From contig JAHDOI010000026.1 of NCBI GenBank assembly GCA_018434945.1, positions 1-64,000 on the forward strand: 64,000 nt of DNA. The letters run 5' to 3'. A program made the translations under genes and the position numbers. This DNA is from Selenomonadales bacterium. GTDB lineage: Bacteria > Bacillota > Negativicutes > Sporomusales > UBA7701. The notes under the pieces were generated by a model. It was given only the letters and a program-made list of their open reading frames with translations, ran no database searches and had not been told where the DNA came from. Every line of letters starts with the position of its first letter. The first letter of the stretch is position 1. Shown piece after piece: positions 25,889 to 35,522 of the stretch.

Positions 25889-26797
25889 CTATTTGCGCAT
25901 CCGCGGGTCGAGGGCGTCGCGCAGCCCGTCGCCGAGGAAGTTGAAGGCCAACATGGTAATGCTGATGGCCAGCGCCGGGTAAAGGAGCTGGAAGGGATAG
26001 GAGCGCAGGCCGGTCAGACTTTCCGACGCCAGTACGCCCCAACTGGCCATAGGGGCGGAAACGCCGAGGCCGATGAAACTCAGGAAGGCCTCGGTGAAAA
26101 TCGCCTCCGGGATGGAAAGGGTGAGGGTCACGATGATCGGTCCCATGCTGTTGGGGACAAGGTGGCGGAGGATTATACGCCGTGACCCGGCTCCCGCAAG
26201 GCGGGCGGCCAGCACGTACTCCTGCTCCTTGATCGCCAGCACCTGGCCGCGGACTATGCGGGCCATGCCCAGCCAGTAGACAAGCCCGAGGGCGATGAAG
26301 ATATTTATCAGGCCGGGTTTGAGCACGACCATCAGCAAGATGACGAACAGCAGCAGCGGGATGCCGTACAGGATATCTACGAGCCGCATCATCACGCTGT
26401 CCACCCGGCCGCCGAAATAGCCGGATATGCCGCCGTAGACGACGCCGATCGTCAGGTTTATGAGAGATGCGACTATGCCGATCGACAGTGAGATGCGGGC
26501 GCCGTAAAGCACGCGGGTGAAAAGATCGCGGCCGAGGTTGTCGGTGCCGAACCAATGCTGCGCGGAGGGCGGTTGGTTGGCATCGGCCAGCACCTGGTCG
26601 GAGTAAGAATAGGGGGAGAAGAAGGGGCCGACGGCGGCCATCAGGGCGATGAAAACGATAACGGCGAGGCCGGTCATCGCCAGCCTGTTCTGCTTGAGAC
26701 GGCGCCAGGCATCCTGCCAGTACGTGGTCGCCGGACGGGCGGTACCGGCTACGGCGGCGGCGGTGTTCACAGGGGTGAAGTCAGGCGTTGCGGCCAC
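25889..26797 (-). CDS. oppC: oligopeptide ABC transporter permease OppC
   Basis: Inner-membrane permease, 302 residues, with about six spans and the EAA loop (EYVLAARLAGAGSRRIILRH, near 195-214) that docks the ATPases. The N-terminal QNRLAMTGLAVIVFIALMA and the FGTDNLGRDLFTRVLYGAR block are typical of the OppC/DppC family. It starts 2 bp after the oppB stop. Confidence 0.93.
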   Translation of the reverse strand: MAATPDFTPVNTAAAVAGTARPATTYWQDAWRRLKQNRLAMTGLAVIVFIALMAAVGPFFSPYSYSDQVLADANQPPSAQHWFGTDNLGRDLFTRVLYGARISLSIGIVASLINLTIGVVYGGISGYFGGRVDSVMMRLVDILYGIPLLLFVILLMVVLKPGLINIFIALGLVYWLGMARIVRGQVLAIKEQEYVLAARLAGAGSRRIILRHLVPNSMGPIIVTLTLSIPEAIFTEAFLSFIGLGVSAPMASWGVLASESLTGLRSYPFQLLYPALAISITMLAFNFLGDGLRDALDPRMRK

Positions 26798-26799
26798 GG

Positions 26800-27732
26800 T
26801 TATTCCCCCTTCCCGCCGCCGAGCTTGATGCGGGGGTCAAGCCAGGCGTAGGCGATATCGACGAGGAAATTGAGGAGAACAAGCAAGGTGCTGTAAAAAA
26901 TGGTGATACCAAGAATCACGGTATAATCGCGGTTGTAGATGCTGGTAACAAAATGGCGACCGAGCCCGGGGATGGCGAAGATCGACTCGATGACGAAACT
27001 GCCGGTAAGGATTGCGGCTGTCAGCGGGCCGAGATAGGTGACGACCGGGATGAGGGCGTTTTTCAGGGCGTGCCGCCAGACGACGACGAATGAGGACAGC
27101 CCTTTGGCGCGGGCGGTGCGGATGAAATCGAGATTCAGTACCTCCAGCATGCTCGACCTGGTTAGGCGGGCGATGAAAGCCATCGGGAAGGCGGCCAGCG
27201 CCAACGCCGGCAGGACCACATACTCCGGGCCGCCCCACATTGCGGCGGGAAATAGTTCGAGCTTCAGGGCGAAGACATAGATGAATAGTGTGGCGAGGAT
27301 GAAGCCGGGTACCGAGATGCCGACGGTGGCGGCAAACATGCACAGGTAATCGGGCCAGCGGTTCTGGCGGAGGGCGGCCATCGCCCCCATCGGGACGCCG
27401 CCGGCCAAAGCGATGGCAACGGCGGTCAGGCCCAGCTCGGCCGAGACCGGGAAACTTTCGGCGATTATATCGTTTACCGTCCGGGCCTCGTATTTGAAGG
27501 AGGGCCCCAGGTCGCCGCGCGCTACGTTGGCGAGATAGTCGGTGTACTGCTTGAAGAGGGGGTCGTTGAGATGATAACGTTCGTTGAGATTCTTGAGCAC
27601 CGCTTCCGGCAGGTTTTTTTCGGCGGTGAACGGTCCGCCGGGGATGGCGTGCATCAGCATGAAGGTGGCGGTGGTGATGATGAACAGCACGAGCAGCATC
27701 GACATGAAGCGGCTGACGGCATACTGCAGCAA
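26800..27732 (-). CDS. oppB: oligopeptide ABC transporter permease OppB
   Basis: Partner permease of OppC, with about six spans and an EAA-type loop (IRTARAKGLSSFVVVWRHAL). TTG at 27732 is preferred since AGGAGG lies 9 bases upstream and the protein then begins MLQYAVSRF like its family (310 residues); an ATG at 27768 would add 12 residues but has no ribosome site. Confidence 0.9.
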   Translation of the reverse strand: MLQYAVSRFMSMLLVLFIITTATFMLMHAIPGGPFTAEKNLPEAVLKNLNERYHLNDPLFKQYTDYLANVARGDLGPSFKYEARTVNDIIAESFPVSAELGLTAVAIALAGGVPMGAMAALRQNRWPDYLCMFAATVGISVPGFILATLFIYVFALKLELFPAAMWGGPEYVVLPALALAAFPMAFIARLTRSSMLEVLNLDFIRTARAKGLSSFVVVWRHALKNALIPVVTYLGPLTAAILTGSFVIESIFAIPGLGRHFVTSIYNRDYTVILGITIFYSTLLVLLNFLVDIAYAWLDPRIKLGGGKGE

Positions 27733-27847
27733 AGCGGCTGACCTCCTCTTGCGGTTATCTATTACCATGTTCTCTGTCAGCGGCGATTATCCTCGTGACC
27801 GGGCGACATGTATTTTATGTCATGCCGCGCCACCCCGGGAGAAGAAA

Positions 27848-27875
27848 GAAGCCACGCCTTCAAAAGCGTGGCTTC
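27848..27875 (-). terminator. hairpin between oppA and oppB
   Basis: A perfect 10-bp stem (27848-27857 with 27866-27875) followed on the minus strand by a T/C-rich stretch. It probably allows partial readthrough so that the binding protein is made in excess over the membrane parts. Confidence 0.65.
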
Positions 27876-27888
27876 GGCTGGGGCGGGT

Positions 27889-29487
27889 TTATTCCACATA
27901 GGCTTCCTTGAAGTAAAATAAGCCGGTGATCGAGCGGACATAACCCTTGACGTTCGGTTTGACCAGGACGGCGTTTGTGTAATAGTAAATCGGCGCCAGG
28001 ACGGCTTCGTCCATAAGCAGTTTCTCAGCCTGGTGCATAAGCCCCATTCGCACCGCCTGATCGTTTGTCTCCTTGGCCCTTCTTACGAGATTCTCGTAAC
28101 CGTGGTTCCTGTACTGGGCGTCGTTGTTGCCGCTGTCGGCTACGAACATGTCGATGAAGGTCATCGGGTCCAGGTAGTCGCCCGTCCAGCCGTGACGGGC
28201 CACCTGATAATCGCCCTTGGTGCGGGAGTTGATGAACACCTTCCACTCCTGGTTGGCGAGGGATACGTTGACGCCGAGGTTCTTGCGCCACATCTCCTGC
28301 ACAACCTCGGCGATCGCCTTATGGCCCTCGCTGGTGTTGTAGATGAGCGTTACAGGCGGCAATCCCTTGCCGCCGGGGTAGCCCGCCTCGGCCAGCAGTC
28401 TTTGGGCTGTCGCCACATCGTTGTCGGCGAAGTAATCGCCGCCTGTTTTGCGGAAGTCGCTGCCCGGAGCGGCGTCGGCCAGACCGGGCGGCACCCAGGC
28501 GAGGGCCGGTTTTTGCCCGCCGCGGGTGATATTCCGGACGATGGCGGCGCGGTCGATGGCGAGGGTGAAAGCCTTGCGCACCTTGACGTTGTCGAAGGGC
28601 GGTTTTGTCACATTGAAACAATAGAAATAGGTGGCGAGCAGGGGATCGAACCGGAGTTTTCCTTCCTTGACCAGGCGGGGAATTTCGCCCGAGGGGACGT
28701 TGCCGCCCAAGTCGACCTGATTGTTTTCGAACATGGCCAACTCGGTGGTGGCGCTGTCGGTAAGAATGAACTCCATCTTGTTCATCTTCACTTTGGCAGC
28801 GTCCCAATAGTGCTCGTTTTTGGCGAATTCCAGCCTGCTGTTGTGGATCCAGGCGGTCACTTTAAAAGGCCCGTTGCCGATCAGCGTCTTGGGGTCGGCG
28901 GCCCATTTGTCGTTCGCGGCGACCGTTTTCCGGTGAACTGGATAGTAGGTGTGGAACGCGGTGAGGCTGAGGAAATAAGGGGTGGGTTTTTCGAGGGTAA
29001 CCTGGAGGGTACGGTCGTCAAGCGCTTTAACGCCGACGCTGTCCGCAGTGGCCTGCCCTTTGTTGTACCGTTCGCCGTTTCTGAGGTAATAGAGCTGGTA
29101 GGCGTACTTGGCGCCCAAGGCGGGGTCGAGGGCCGATTTCCAGGAATACTCGAAGTCGTGGGCTGTCACCGGATCGCCGTTCGACCATTTGGCGTTGGCG
29201 CGCAGGCTGAAGGTGTAGGTGAGGCCGTCGGGAGACATCTCCCACTTTTCGGCCGTGGCCGCCACCGGCGCGTCCTTGGCGTTCATCACCGTGAGACCCT
29301 CGAAGATCTGCGCTTCGATGACCGCCTCAGGCGAACCTGTCGATTTGCGGGGATCGAGGGTTTCCGGCTCGGTGCCCGCCGAGTAGCGCAGGTATTTGCC
29401 GCCAGGCTTGGTTGCCGTGGCGCAGCCTGCTGCCACAACGGCGGCCAGGGCGAGGATCAGTGTCAAAGCGATTATCCTGTTGCGCAA
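27889..29487 (-). CDS. oppA: oligopeptide-binding lipoprotein OppA
   Basis: Extracytoplasmic solute receptor of family 5, 532 residues. A lipoprotein signal with lipobox AAVVAAGC (Cys22) anchors it. The conserved segments PETLDPRKSTG, FSLRANAKWSNGDPVTAHDFEYSWKSALDP and NGPFKVTAWIHN fit OppA rather than the nickel or dipeptide branch. The start is TTG behind GGGGGAA. First gene of the opp operon. Confidence 0.92.
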   Translation of the reverse strand: MRNRIIALTLILALAAVVAAGCATATKPGGKYLRYSAGTEPETLDPRKSTGSPEAVIEAQIFEGLTVMNAKDAPVAATAEKWEMSPDGLTYTFSLRANAKWSNGDPVTAHDFEYSWKSALDPALGAKYAYQLYYLRNGERYNKGQATADSVGVKALDDRTLQVTLEKPTPYFLSLTAFHTYYPVHRKTVAANDKWAADPKTLIGNGPFKVTAWIHNSRLEFAKNEHYWDAAKVKMNKMEFILTDSATTELAMFENNQVDLGGNVPSGEIPRLVKEGKLRFDPLLATYFYCFNVTKPPFDNVKVRKAFTLAIDRAAIVRNITRGGQKPALAWVPPGLADAAPGSDFRKTGGDYFADNDVATAQRLLAEAGYPGGKGLPPVTLIYNTSEGHKAIAEVVQEMWRKNLGVNVSLANQEWKVFINSRTKGDYQVARHGWTGDYLDPMTFIDMFVADSGNNDAQYRNHGYENLVRRAKETNDQAVRMGLMHQAEKLLMDEAVLAPIYYYTNAVLVKPNVKGYVRSITGLFYFKEAYVE

Positions 29488-29566
29488 ATTGATTCCCCCT
29501 ACCCGACTTTTCCTCTATTATTCTCTGACAGCCGGTTTTTCCCTCCTTGGAAAATGCAGTAGCACA

Positions 29567-29602
29567 GCCGAAGACCGTAGGCTTAAACCCGCGGTCTTCG
29601 GC
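29567..29602. repeat. hairpin between oppA and the GGDEF gene
   Basis: A perfect 11-bp stem (29567-29577 with 29592-29602, 14-base loop) just beyond the GGDEF gene stop. There is no T run, so termination would be weak. Confidence 0.5.
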
Positions 29603-29617
29603 AAACGGATACTCATA

Positions 29618-31996
29618 TCAGACAAGCGGCATGCAGGACACCCTGTTTCTGCCGCTCTGCTTTGCCTGATAAAGCGCATTGTCGGCGACAGCGATGAAGC
29701 CGGCAGGGTCGGGCGGCGTGGCGTTCACAGCGGGATCGTAGGTCGCCACCCCCAGGCTGGCGGTTATGCGGGCGGTGAACGTGCCCGCGTCGTCGGGGTA
29801 TGCGCCGGTCTCCACCGCCCGGCGGATTTTCTCGGCGAGTGCGGTGGCCTCGGTGGCGCCGCATTCCGGCAGGATAATGGAAAATTCCTCGCCGCCGTAC
29901 CGCGCGGGAAAGTCTATCGTCCGGGTATTCTGGCGGAGGATGTCGCCCAACTGGGCCAGCAGCTTGTCGCCGGTAGGGTGGCCATAAGTGTCGTTATAGG
30001 TTTTGAATTTGTCGAGATCGAGCATTATGAGGCTCAGAGGCCGTTTGAGGGTGGAGGCCCGTCGCAGTTCGGCGTCCAGGAACATATCGAAATTGCGGCG
30101 GTTTGCCAGACCGGTGAGACCGTCGGACAGCGCCATTGCCTTCACCTGGTTGTACAGGCTGGCCTTTTCCAGACCGAGAGCGATCTGCTGCGCCATAAGG
30201 GTGGCGAAGGGGCTGCGTTCGAATCTTTCCGTATTGACACGCCGCCGCCACCCGAGCAGGAGGAGGCCGAGCAGACGGTTATTGACCGGCAGGGGCATCA
30301 CCATGACCGGCCCAGTAGCGTTATCGCCGCACAAGCCGTGGAGTGGCGGCGAATCTCCCGAGGGAAGCATCGCCGGGGACATGGTGGCGACAAGCGTTTT
30401 CAGCTCGGGATAAGAGCCCAGATCGATGTCTGCCGGCCGGAAGCTCAATCCCACCGAGGCTTTGAAAGCCAGCGTTTCATTGGTTTGGCTGCCGGCGAGA
30501 AAAGCGAGCGCGAAATCGGCGTCGAGCCCCTGGGCGGCGAAAGGAAGGCACTGCTCGAGAATGGTGTCCTGATCTACCGTCGTTGCGGACGCCTGCGCGA
30601 TCCTGTAAAGGTATTGTTCCTCGTCGAGACGGGTTTTGGTTTGTTCGTGGAGAGTAGCGCCGGCCACCGCCGCGCCGGCATGATAACCGAGCGCTTTGAG
30701 CAGCAGTACGTCGCGGGGGGAAAAAGCGCCTTTTTCACTGGAGTAGGCTTCGACCACGCCGATTATTTCGTGATCGTTGACCAGCGGGGCGGCTATGACG
30801 GACCGGATACTGGTAAAAACCAGCTGGGGCCGGAAGAGCTCTGGCTGGAGCAACAGATCGTCGACGGTGAGAGCGGTTTGCGTCTCGCACACCTGCGCGG
30901 CCACGCTGTCCTTCAGCGGCAGATATTCTGGCGGCGTATTCATGCCGTAAGTCGCCGCCACCTTCAGGACCGAACGGTCCTCGTTGAAGAGGGCGATGGC
31001 GCACTGCCGGGCCCGCATCATGTCGGCCACCATATCGGCGATAGCGTCCAGGGTCTCGCGCAAATTGAGCTGGGAAGAAATTATCATCCCCACGTTTGCG
31101 AGGATATCTTCGAACATATTCCGCTGCTCCTCAGACTCCCGGAAAAGCCGGGCGTTGTTCTCTGCCAGCTGTTCCATATCCTCTTTCAGCGTCATGGCGT
31201 CCGCGAACGGTTGGCGGATGAGGACGACGTGCAAGGTCCTGAGAATGTAAAGATTGGCGAGGGCGGCAAAAAGATGGGCGGCGATATTGAGGTTTTCCGG
31301 GGAATGGCCGGCTGCCGCGAAGCTCAGGTCGGCCAGCGCCCCGAACAGCACGGCTGTATGCGGCAGAAAGCCCACATTATTAGTATGTCGAGTGAGAAGA
31401 ATAATAAATGTCGCCATATTAGCGGCGCAGCAGACGTACGGGCTATATACCGCTACGGGGTGGTCGGGGCTGTCGATGTTGTAAAGGTAGGGCCACAAAT
31501 CGGGAGCGAGAAAGATGTTGGTCACCAGGCCGCCAATGGCCACAAGAGTGCCGCAGAGGAGAGACCCTCTGGAAACAGGCTGGCTGGTTAGGCCGTTGCG
31601 GTCGGGCAAACTGACGGCGATCAACAGGCCGAACGACCATACAAACCGCGAAAACAGCCAGGCTGTTACCCAGACATGGGTAGAATCCAGGCCAGCGACC
31701 GGCAATTTCGGATACGCGATCAAGTGGACCAAAGTGAGGATGACCGAGCTTAGGACCACCAGACTTACAACGGTGACGCCGATGCGGATCGGGCCGGTGC
31801 TGTACCAGGCGATGAAAAAGACGACACAACCGAAGGCGATGCTGCTTACTTCCAGAACGGTGTGCAGCCCGATTAACCGTGGCGCTTCCAGCGTGAGTGA
31901 CGTTAATCCCCCGAAAAGCAGAAACCCGAACAATCCGGCGAAGATAAACAAACAAACTTTTTTTGCGTCGACGGGGCTGGAAGTTTGCATAGCCAA
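29618..31996 (-). CDS. membrane diguanylate cyclase with two GAF-like domains
   Basis: A 792-residue signalling protein. Residues about 15-265 hold seven or eight hydrophobic spans of the MASE3-type sensor. A short coiled segment (270-300) leads to two GAF-like domains (about 305-455 and 470-620) and a C-terminal GGDEF domain. The active-site loop is GGEEF, which still allows diguanylate cyclase activity, and an RxxD product-inhibition site (RTID) lies five residues before it. It should make c-di-GMP in response to a membrane or ligand signal. TTG at 31996 is chosen for GGAGGG seven bases upstream. Confidence 0.9.
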   Translation of the reverse strand: MAMQTSSPVDAKKVCLFIFAGLFGFLLFGGLTSLTLEAPRLIGLHTVLEVSSIAFGCVVFFIAWYSTGPIRIGVTVVSLVVLSSVILTLVHLIAYPKLPVAGLDSTHVWVTAWLFSRFVWSFGLLIAVSLPDRNGLTSQPVSRGSLLCGTLVAIGGLVTNIFLAPDLWPYLYNIDSPDHPVAVYSPYVCCAANMATFIILLTRHTNNVGFLPHTAVLFGALADLSFAAAGHSPENLNIAAHLFAALANLYILRTLHVVLIRQPFADAMTLKEDMEQLAENNARLFRESEEQRNMFEDILANVGMIISSQLNLRETLDAIADMVADMMRARQCAIALFNEDRSVLKVAATYGMNTPPEYLPLKDSVAAQVCETQTALTVDDLLLQPELFRPQLVFTSIRSVIAAPLVNDHEIIGVVEAYSSEKGAFSPRDVLLLKALGYHAGAAVAGATLHEQTKTRLDEEQYLYRIAQASATTVDQDTILEQCLPFAAQGLDADFALAFLAGSQTNETLAFKASVGLSFRPADIDLGSYPELKTLVATMSPAMLPSGDSPPLHGLCGDNATGPVMVMPLPVNNRLLGLLLLGWRRRVNTERFERSPFATLMAQQIALGLEKASLYNQVKAMALSDGLTGLANRRNFDMFLDAELRRASTLKRPLSLIMLDLDKFKTYNDTYGHPTGDKLLAQLGDILRQNTRTIDFPARYGGEEFSIILPECGATEATALAEKIRRAVETGAYPDDAGTFTARITASLGVATYDPAVNATPPDPAGFIAVADNALYQAKQSGRNRVSCMPLV

Positions 31997-32089
31997 GTCG
32001 ATACCCTCCTTTGAAGAGTTTACGATAATCACCTTCTGTTATATGATATGCGACCAATGCCCCCGGGGTTTGGCGGAGGAGGTTTCGGA

Positions 32090-32326
32090 GTGGAGAAAGT
32101 TTGCCCGGTATGCAACGGCCTCGCGGCATTGACGGCGAGGTGTCCGCGATGCGGCCGACCGCTGACTGACGGCGGGGCGATCGAAAACTATTATGGGCCA
32201 TACAGTCCCTACATGGATATTGAATCCCTGCAAATGGGCGAACCGGATACCCACTGCGTGCATCTGCTCTGCTGTTCGGGGTGCGGGCACGATTCCCGGG
32301 CGGCGTTGGCATTGATACCCGTGTGA
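32090..32326 (+). CDS. zinc-ribbon protein (78 aa)
   Basis: Unrecognised small protein with CPVC and CPRCGRP near the N-terminus (a zinc-ribbon knuckle pair) and CCSGCG near the C-terminus. GTG at 32090 follows GGAGGAGG. The middle segment (GPYSPYMDIESLQMG) is Tyr/Pro-rich. Divergent from the GGDEF gene; function unknown. Confidence 0.65.
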   Translation: MEKVCPVCNGLAALTARCPRCGRPLTDGGAIENYYGPYSPYMDIESLQMGEPDTHCVHLLCCSGCGHDSRAALALIPV

Positions 32327-32413
32327 GCCGATTGTCGGCCGGACGTTTTACGCCGCACACGGATAAAGTTATTGTAAGCGTCGAAAACTAACAAAAAAGA
32401 AAGAGGTGATTAT

Positions 32414-32803
32414 GTGTCAACAGTCAACCCTCTCGTCAAATGCAGCGTTGACCAGTGCACCCACTGGATGCCGGGCGATCAGTGCATGGCGGCGAAAATC
32501 GCCATATACAACGATGAACGTGGCGGAGCTTCGCGCTCGTCGGCCGACACTCAGTGCAAATCCTTCTACGCAGGCAAGGGAGTCGGCGATTACATCGGGG
32601 CGCTCCACAACGCCAACGTCGGCGGCACAGTGAAAGCCGCTTTCGTCGCAGGCACCCAGATAACGCCGTCGGTAGAATGCTACGTGGACAGCTGTCAGTA
32701 TTGGGAAAAGGGCAACTATTGCCACGCATCGTCCATCGAGGTCAAAGGTCCGCACGCGGCAAAGACGATCGACACGGACTGCCAGACATTCAAAGCGCGG
32801 TAA
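32414..32803 (+). CDS. protein with two DUF1540 domains
   Basis: A 129-residue cytoplasmic protein made of two similar Cys-rich repeats, each with C.V..C..W..G..C.A..I and a final C.(S/T)F (about 10-48 and 87-127). DUF1540 proteins are common in Firmicutes and of unknown function; the Cys spacing suggests metal binding. The GTG start is behind AGAGGTGA. A bidirectional terminator follows. Confidence 0.85.
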   Translation: MSTVNPLVKCSVDQCTHWMPGDQCMAAKIAIYNDERGGASRSSADTQCKSFYAGKGVGDYIGALHNANVGGTVKAAFVAGTQITPSVECYVDSCQYWEKGNYCHASSIEVKGPHAAKTIDTDCQTFKAR

Positions 32804-32836
32804 AAAAGAGCCGGGACTGATGTCCCGGCTCTTTTT
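32803..32836. terminator. bidirectional terminator
   Basis: A perfect 15-bp stem (32803-32817 with 32822-32836, loop TGAT) with A and T runs as the stem ends, between the DUF1540 and MFS genes. Confidence 0.9.
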
Positions 32837-32859
32837 CAGCCGAATCTCTCATTATGCCG

Positions 32860-34047
32860 TCATTCTGCCGCGGCTGCGGTAGGGCGATGCGGAGGTCGTG
32901 TCGAGGGAATCGCGAAGGTCAGCGGGATGGCGGCCGCCAGAGGAGCGAGAGACCAAAGCAGGGCAGTCGCCAGGCCCACTTGGTCGGCTAGGGCGCCGGT
33001 GATGGCTACCCCGAGTCCGCCGAGTCCGAAAGACAGCCCCATCATCATGCCCGAAGCCATGGCCGCATTGCCGGGGATCATTTCCTGGGCCCAGACGATT
33101 GAAGAGGGAAGCGTGCCTTGCATAGCCGCTCCGCTGACCGTCAGCATGACCCACGCCAGCAGGTCTATCTCCGGGCTGCGGAGGAAGACGAACATCGCCG
33201 GCAGACATACCGCCAGACAACCGGCTATACAAGCCTTGCGACCGAACCTGTCGCCCAGCCCGCCGCCGACGAAGGCGCCCACGGCGCCGCCCAGCAGGTA
33301 AGCTGTGAGCAGCCCCCCGGCCAGGGCGGGAGAATGCCCCTGCTGTACAAGCCACACGGCTAGGAAGTTTGGCAGAGCCATCTGCGACCACGAACGCAGC
33401 GCCATAACGGCGTTGAGCTTCAGCAGGCTTGTCGATTTGTACCAGACGACGCCTGTGCCGGCTGGCAGGACCGGAGGCGTCAGGCTGATTTGGTGCAGAC
33501 GAAAATAATAATAGGCCGCAGCCAGGAGGGCGGCGGGAACGACGAGCCAAGGCAGGCTGGCGGCGCCGAAGGCGAGCAGCCAGTAAATCACGATAACCGG
33601 CGCCAGGCCGAAACCGATGTTGCCGCCGCCGATGAAAACCGCCATCGCAAGCCCCCGCTTCGCCGGTGCGGTCACCTTGTTGACGAGGCTGGAAGCCAGG
33701 GGGTGGAATACCGACGATCCCAGCCCGGCGAAAGCCACACAGGCGACAAGCACGCCGTAGCTTGAGGCGAAGGTGCTGAAGCAGATGGTCAGGGCGCTAG
33801 CCGGCAGTGTGACGAGAATCAGCCAGGTATAGCCGCGTTTATCGATATAATAGCCGCATAAGGGCTGAAGGATTGAGGATGTGAAAGAATAGACCATGAC
33901 GAGCAGGCCGCCGGCGGTGAGGGAAAGTCCCAGACTGGAAAGCAGGACCGGCAGCAGTGCGGGCAGAAAATTACTGTAAAAGTCGCTGAAGAAATGGCCG
34001 AGCGTAAGGAGGGTCAGAGGAGCGGCACTGGTTCGGGATTGCTTCAC
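32860..34047 (-). CDS. MFS exporter, fosmidomycin-resistance (Fsr) type
   Basis: Twelve-span inner-membrane efflux protein, 395 residues. GHFFSDFYSNFLPALLPVLLSSLG in the first span and AGLGSSVFHPLAS in the fourth are typical of the Fsr branch of the major facilitator superfamily. GTG at 34047 is chosen since AGAGGTG lies 7 bases up; this removes 28 basic residues of a longer in-frame extension. Natural substrate unknown. Confidence 0.88.
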   Translation of the reverse strand: MKQSRTSAAPLTLLTLGHFFSDFYSNFLPALLPVLLSSLGLSLTAGGLLVMVYSFTSSILQPLCGYYIDKRGYTWLILVTLPASALTICFSTFASSYGVLVACVAFAGLGSSVFHPLASSLVNKVTAPAKRGLAMAVFIGGGNIGFGLAPVIVIYWLLAFGAASLPWLVVPAALLAAAYYYFRLHQISLTPPVLPAGTGVVWYKSTSLLKLNAVMALRSWSQMALPNFLAVWLVQQGHSPALAGGLLTAYLLGGAVGAFVGGGLGDRFGRKACIAGCLAVCLPAMFVFLRSPEIDLLAWVMLTVSGAAMQGTLPSSIVWAQEMIPGNAAMASGMMMGLSFGLGGLGVAITGALADQVGLATALLWSLAPLAAAIPLTFAIPSTRPPHRPTAAAAE

Positions 34048-34153
34048 GAGCGGCACCTCTTTCGCGTTTTCGCCCCGGGGGGCATATGATGGAGTAGGCC
34101 GGCGGCGAGCCGCACGGGGAGCGGAAAACACAGGCGCTTTAAAGCAGCGGTTT

Positions 34154-34363
34154 TCAGTGTCTGTGGTGGCAGCCGCAGCCGCAGTCCTCAGGATGGGAAC
34201 GCTTGACCGCGTCGTCGAGCGCTGCCTTTACCTGGCCTTTTACGTGATCTATATAAAGGCGGCGGAGCTTGGCCTGCTCATCTTTCTCAGGCTCGGTCAG
34301 AGTCCCCTCACGCTGCTTGCGGGCCAATTCGTTGATGCGGGCGATGATTTCCGGCGTAATCAC
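34154..34363 (-). CDS. DUF896 family protein (YnzC-like)
   Basis: A 69-residue cytoplasmic protein; PEIIARINELARKQREGTLTEPEKDEQAKLRRLYID is the family core, predicted as a two-helix hairpin. The tail CGCGCHHRH is an unusual Cys/His cluster that may bind metal. GTG at 34363 is favoured by GAGGTGA five bases upstream. The B. subtilis relative YnzC lies near SOS genes; no such link is seen here. Confidence 0.85.
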   Translation of the reverse strand: MITPEIIARINELARKQREGTLTEPEKDEQAKLRRLYIDHVKGQVKAALDDAVKRSHPEDCGCGCHHRH

Positions 34364-34459
34364 AGCATTCACCTCAGTCTTTCCAAATCATGTCTTATAC
34401 TAACAAATTCTCGGTTGGCGCGCAAGCCGCGGACCGAAGCGAAACAGGCGGTGAAGATT

Positions 34460-35368
34460 ATGCACGATCTGATAATAATCGGCGGCGGGCCGGCGGGGAT
34501 GACGGCCGCGGTTTACGCGGCCCGCAAAATGCTGGACACCCTGCTCGTCACGAAGGACCTCGGGGGACAGATGATGTGGACGAGGGAAATAGAGAATTAC
34601 CTCGGTTTTCAGTACATCAGCGGACCGGAATTGATCGGCAAATTCGAAGAACACGTCAAACGCTATCCGGCTAATATCGTTTACGAGGAAGTGACCAGGC
34701 TGGAACGAACGCCTGACGGCATATTTATCGTGCGTTGCGGCGATAGGGAATACCGGGCAAAAACGGTGATAATCGCCTCCGGCAAACGGCCCAGGCGGCT
34801 GGGCGTTCCCGGCGAGATCGAATACACCGGGCGCGGAGTGGGCTACTGCGCCACCTGTGACGGGCCGCTTTACGCCGGCAGGTCGGTGGCGGTGGTGGGG
34901 GGCGGTAATTCGGCCTTGCAGGCCGCCATAGAACTTGCCGCCATTGCCAGCGAGGTATTCCTGGTCGTGCGGGGCAGGTTCAAGGCCGACCCGATCGTCG
35001 TCGACAAACTGGAGGCGAACAGGAAGGTCGAGGTACTGCGGGGCTATGTCGCGCGTGGCATCTACGGCGGGGATACTGTCGAAAAATTCGTTGTGGCAGC
35101 CTGCGACGACGGAAGGGAAAGGGAATTGGCTGTTCAAGGCGTTTTCGTGGAGATTGGTCTCGACCCCAACACCGAGTTTGCGACCGGCCTCGCCGAGCTC
35201 AACGGCTACAGGGAGATAGAGGTAGACTGCCGCACCGCTACCGGCGTCCCGGGTCTGTTCGCCGCAGGCGATGTGGCCAGCGGCCCGGACAAACAGATCA
35301 TCATCGCCGCCGGCGACGGCGCCAAAGCGGCATTGGTGGCTTACGAATACCTGCTCCGAAACTTCTAA
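34460..35368 (+). CDS. thioredoxin reductase-like flavoprotein
   Basis: FAD/NAD(P)-dependent disulfide reductase of 302 residues. GGGPAGMTAA (FAD), the redox pair CATC in GYCATCDGPLYAG, GGGNSALQAA (NAD(P)) and GLFAAGDVASGPDKQI are all present. It resembles thioredoxin reductase but the partner could be another thioredoxin-like protein; no trx gene is adjacent. ATG at 34460 has a GGTGAAG site upstream and matches the family N-terminus. Confidence 0.9.
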   Translation: MHDLIIIGGGPAGMTAAVYAARKMLDTLLVTKDLGGQMMWTREIENYLGFQYISGPELIGKFEEHVKRYPANIVYEEVTRLERTPDGIFIVRCGDREYRAKTVIIASGKRPRRLGVPGEIEYTGRGVGYCATCDGPLYAGRSVAVVGGGNSALQAAIELAAIASEVFLVVRGRFKADPIVVDKLEANRKVEVLRGYVARGIYGGDTVEKFVVAACDDGRERELAVQGVFVEIGLDPNTEFATGLAELNGYREIEVDCRTATGVPGLFAAGDVASGPDKQIIIAAGDGAKAALVAYEYLLRNF

Positions 35369-35371
35369 CCG

Positions 35372-35398
35372 AAAACGCGTCGCGCGGACGCGTTTTTT
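35372..35398 (+). terminator. terminator of the flavoprotein gene
   Basis: Ten-bp stem AAAACGCGTC/GACGCGTTTT (35372-35396, loop GCGCG) with further T residues. Confidence 0.9.
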
Positions 35399-35482
35399 CC
35401 TTTAATCTGTCCACGGGACAGCAGGATTTTTTGCTCCGTTTTCCGAATACCAATATATTGTATGGGCCAACTTCATATCTTC

Positions 35483-35510
35483 TTGTCAGTGTTGACATCT
35501 TGGGTATACT
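35483..35510 (+). promoter_or_regulatory. promoter of the molybdenum hydroxylase operon
   Basis: TTGTCA (35483-35488), 16-bp spacer, TATACT (35505-35510). The start of transcription would be near 35517, directly before an intrinsic terminator. Confidence 0.5.
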
Positions 35511-35522
35511 CACTACAAAATC

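Noticed and set aside
29567-29602. Full terminator of the GGDEF gene
   Set aside because: The stem is perfect but no T run follows on the minus strand, so it is listed only as a hairpin.
35400-35480. Purine riboswitch before the molybdenum hydroxylase genes
   Set aside because: None of the conserved purine-aptamer loops are present.
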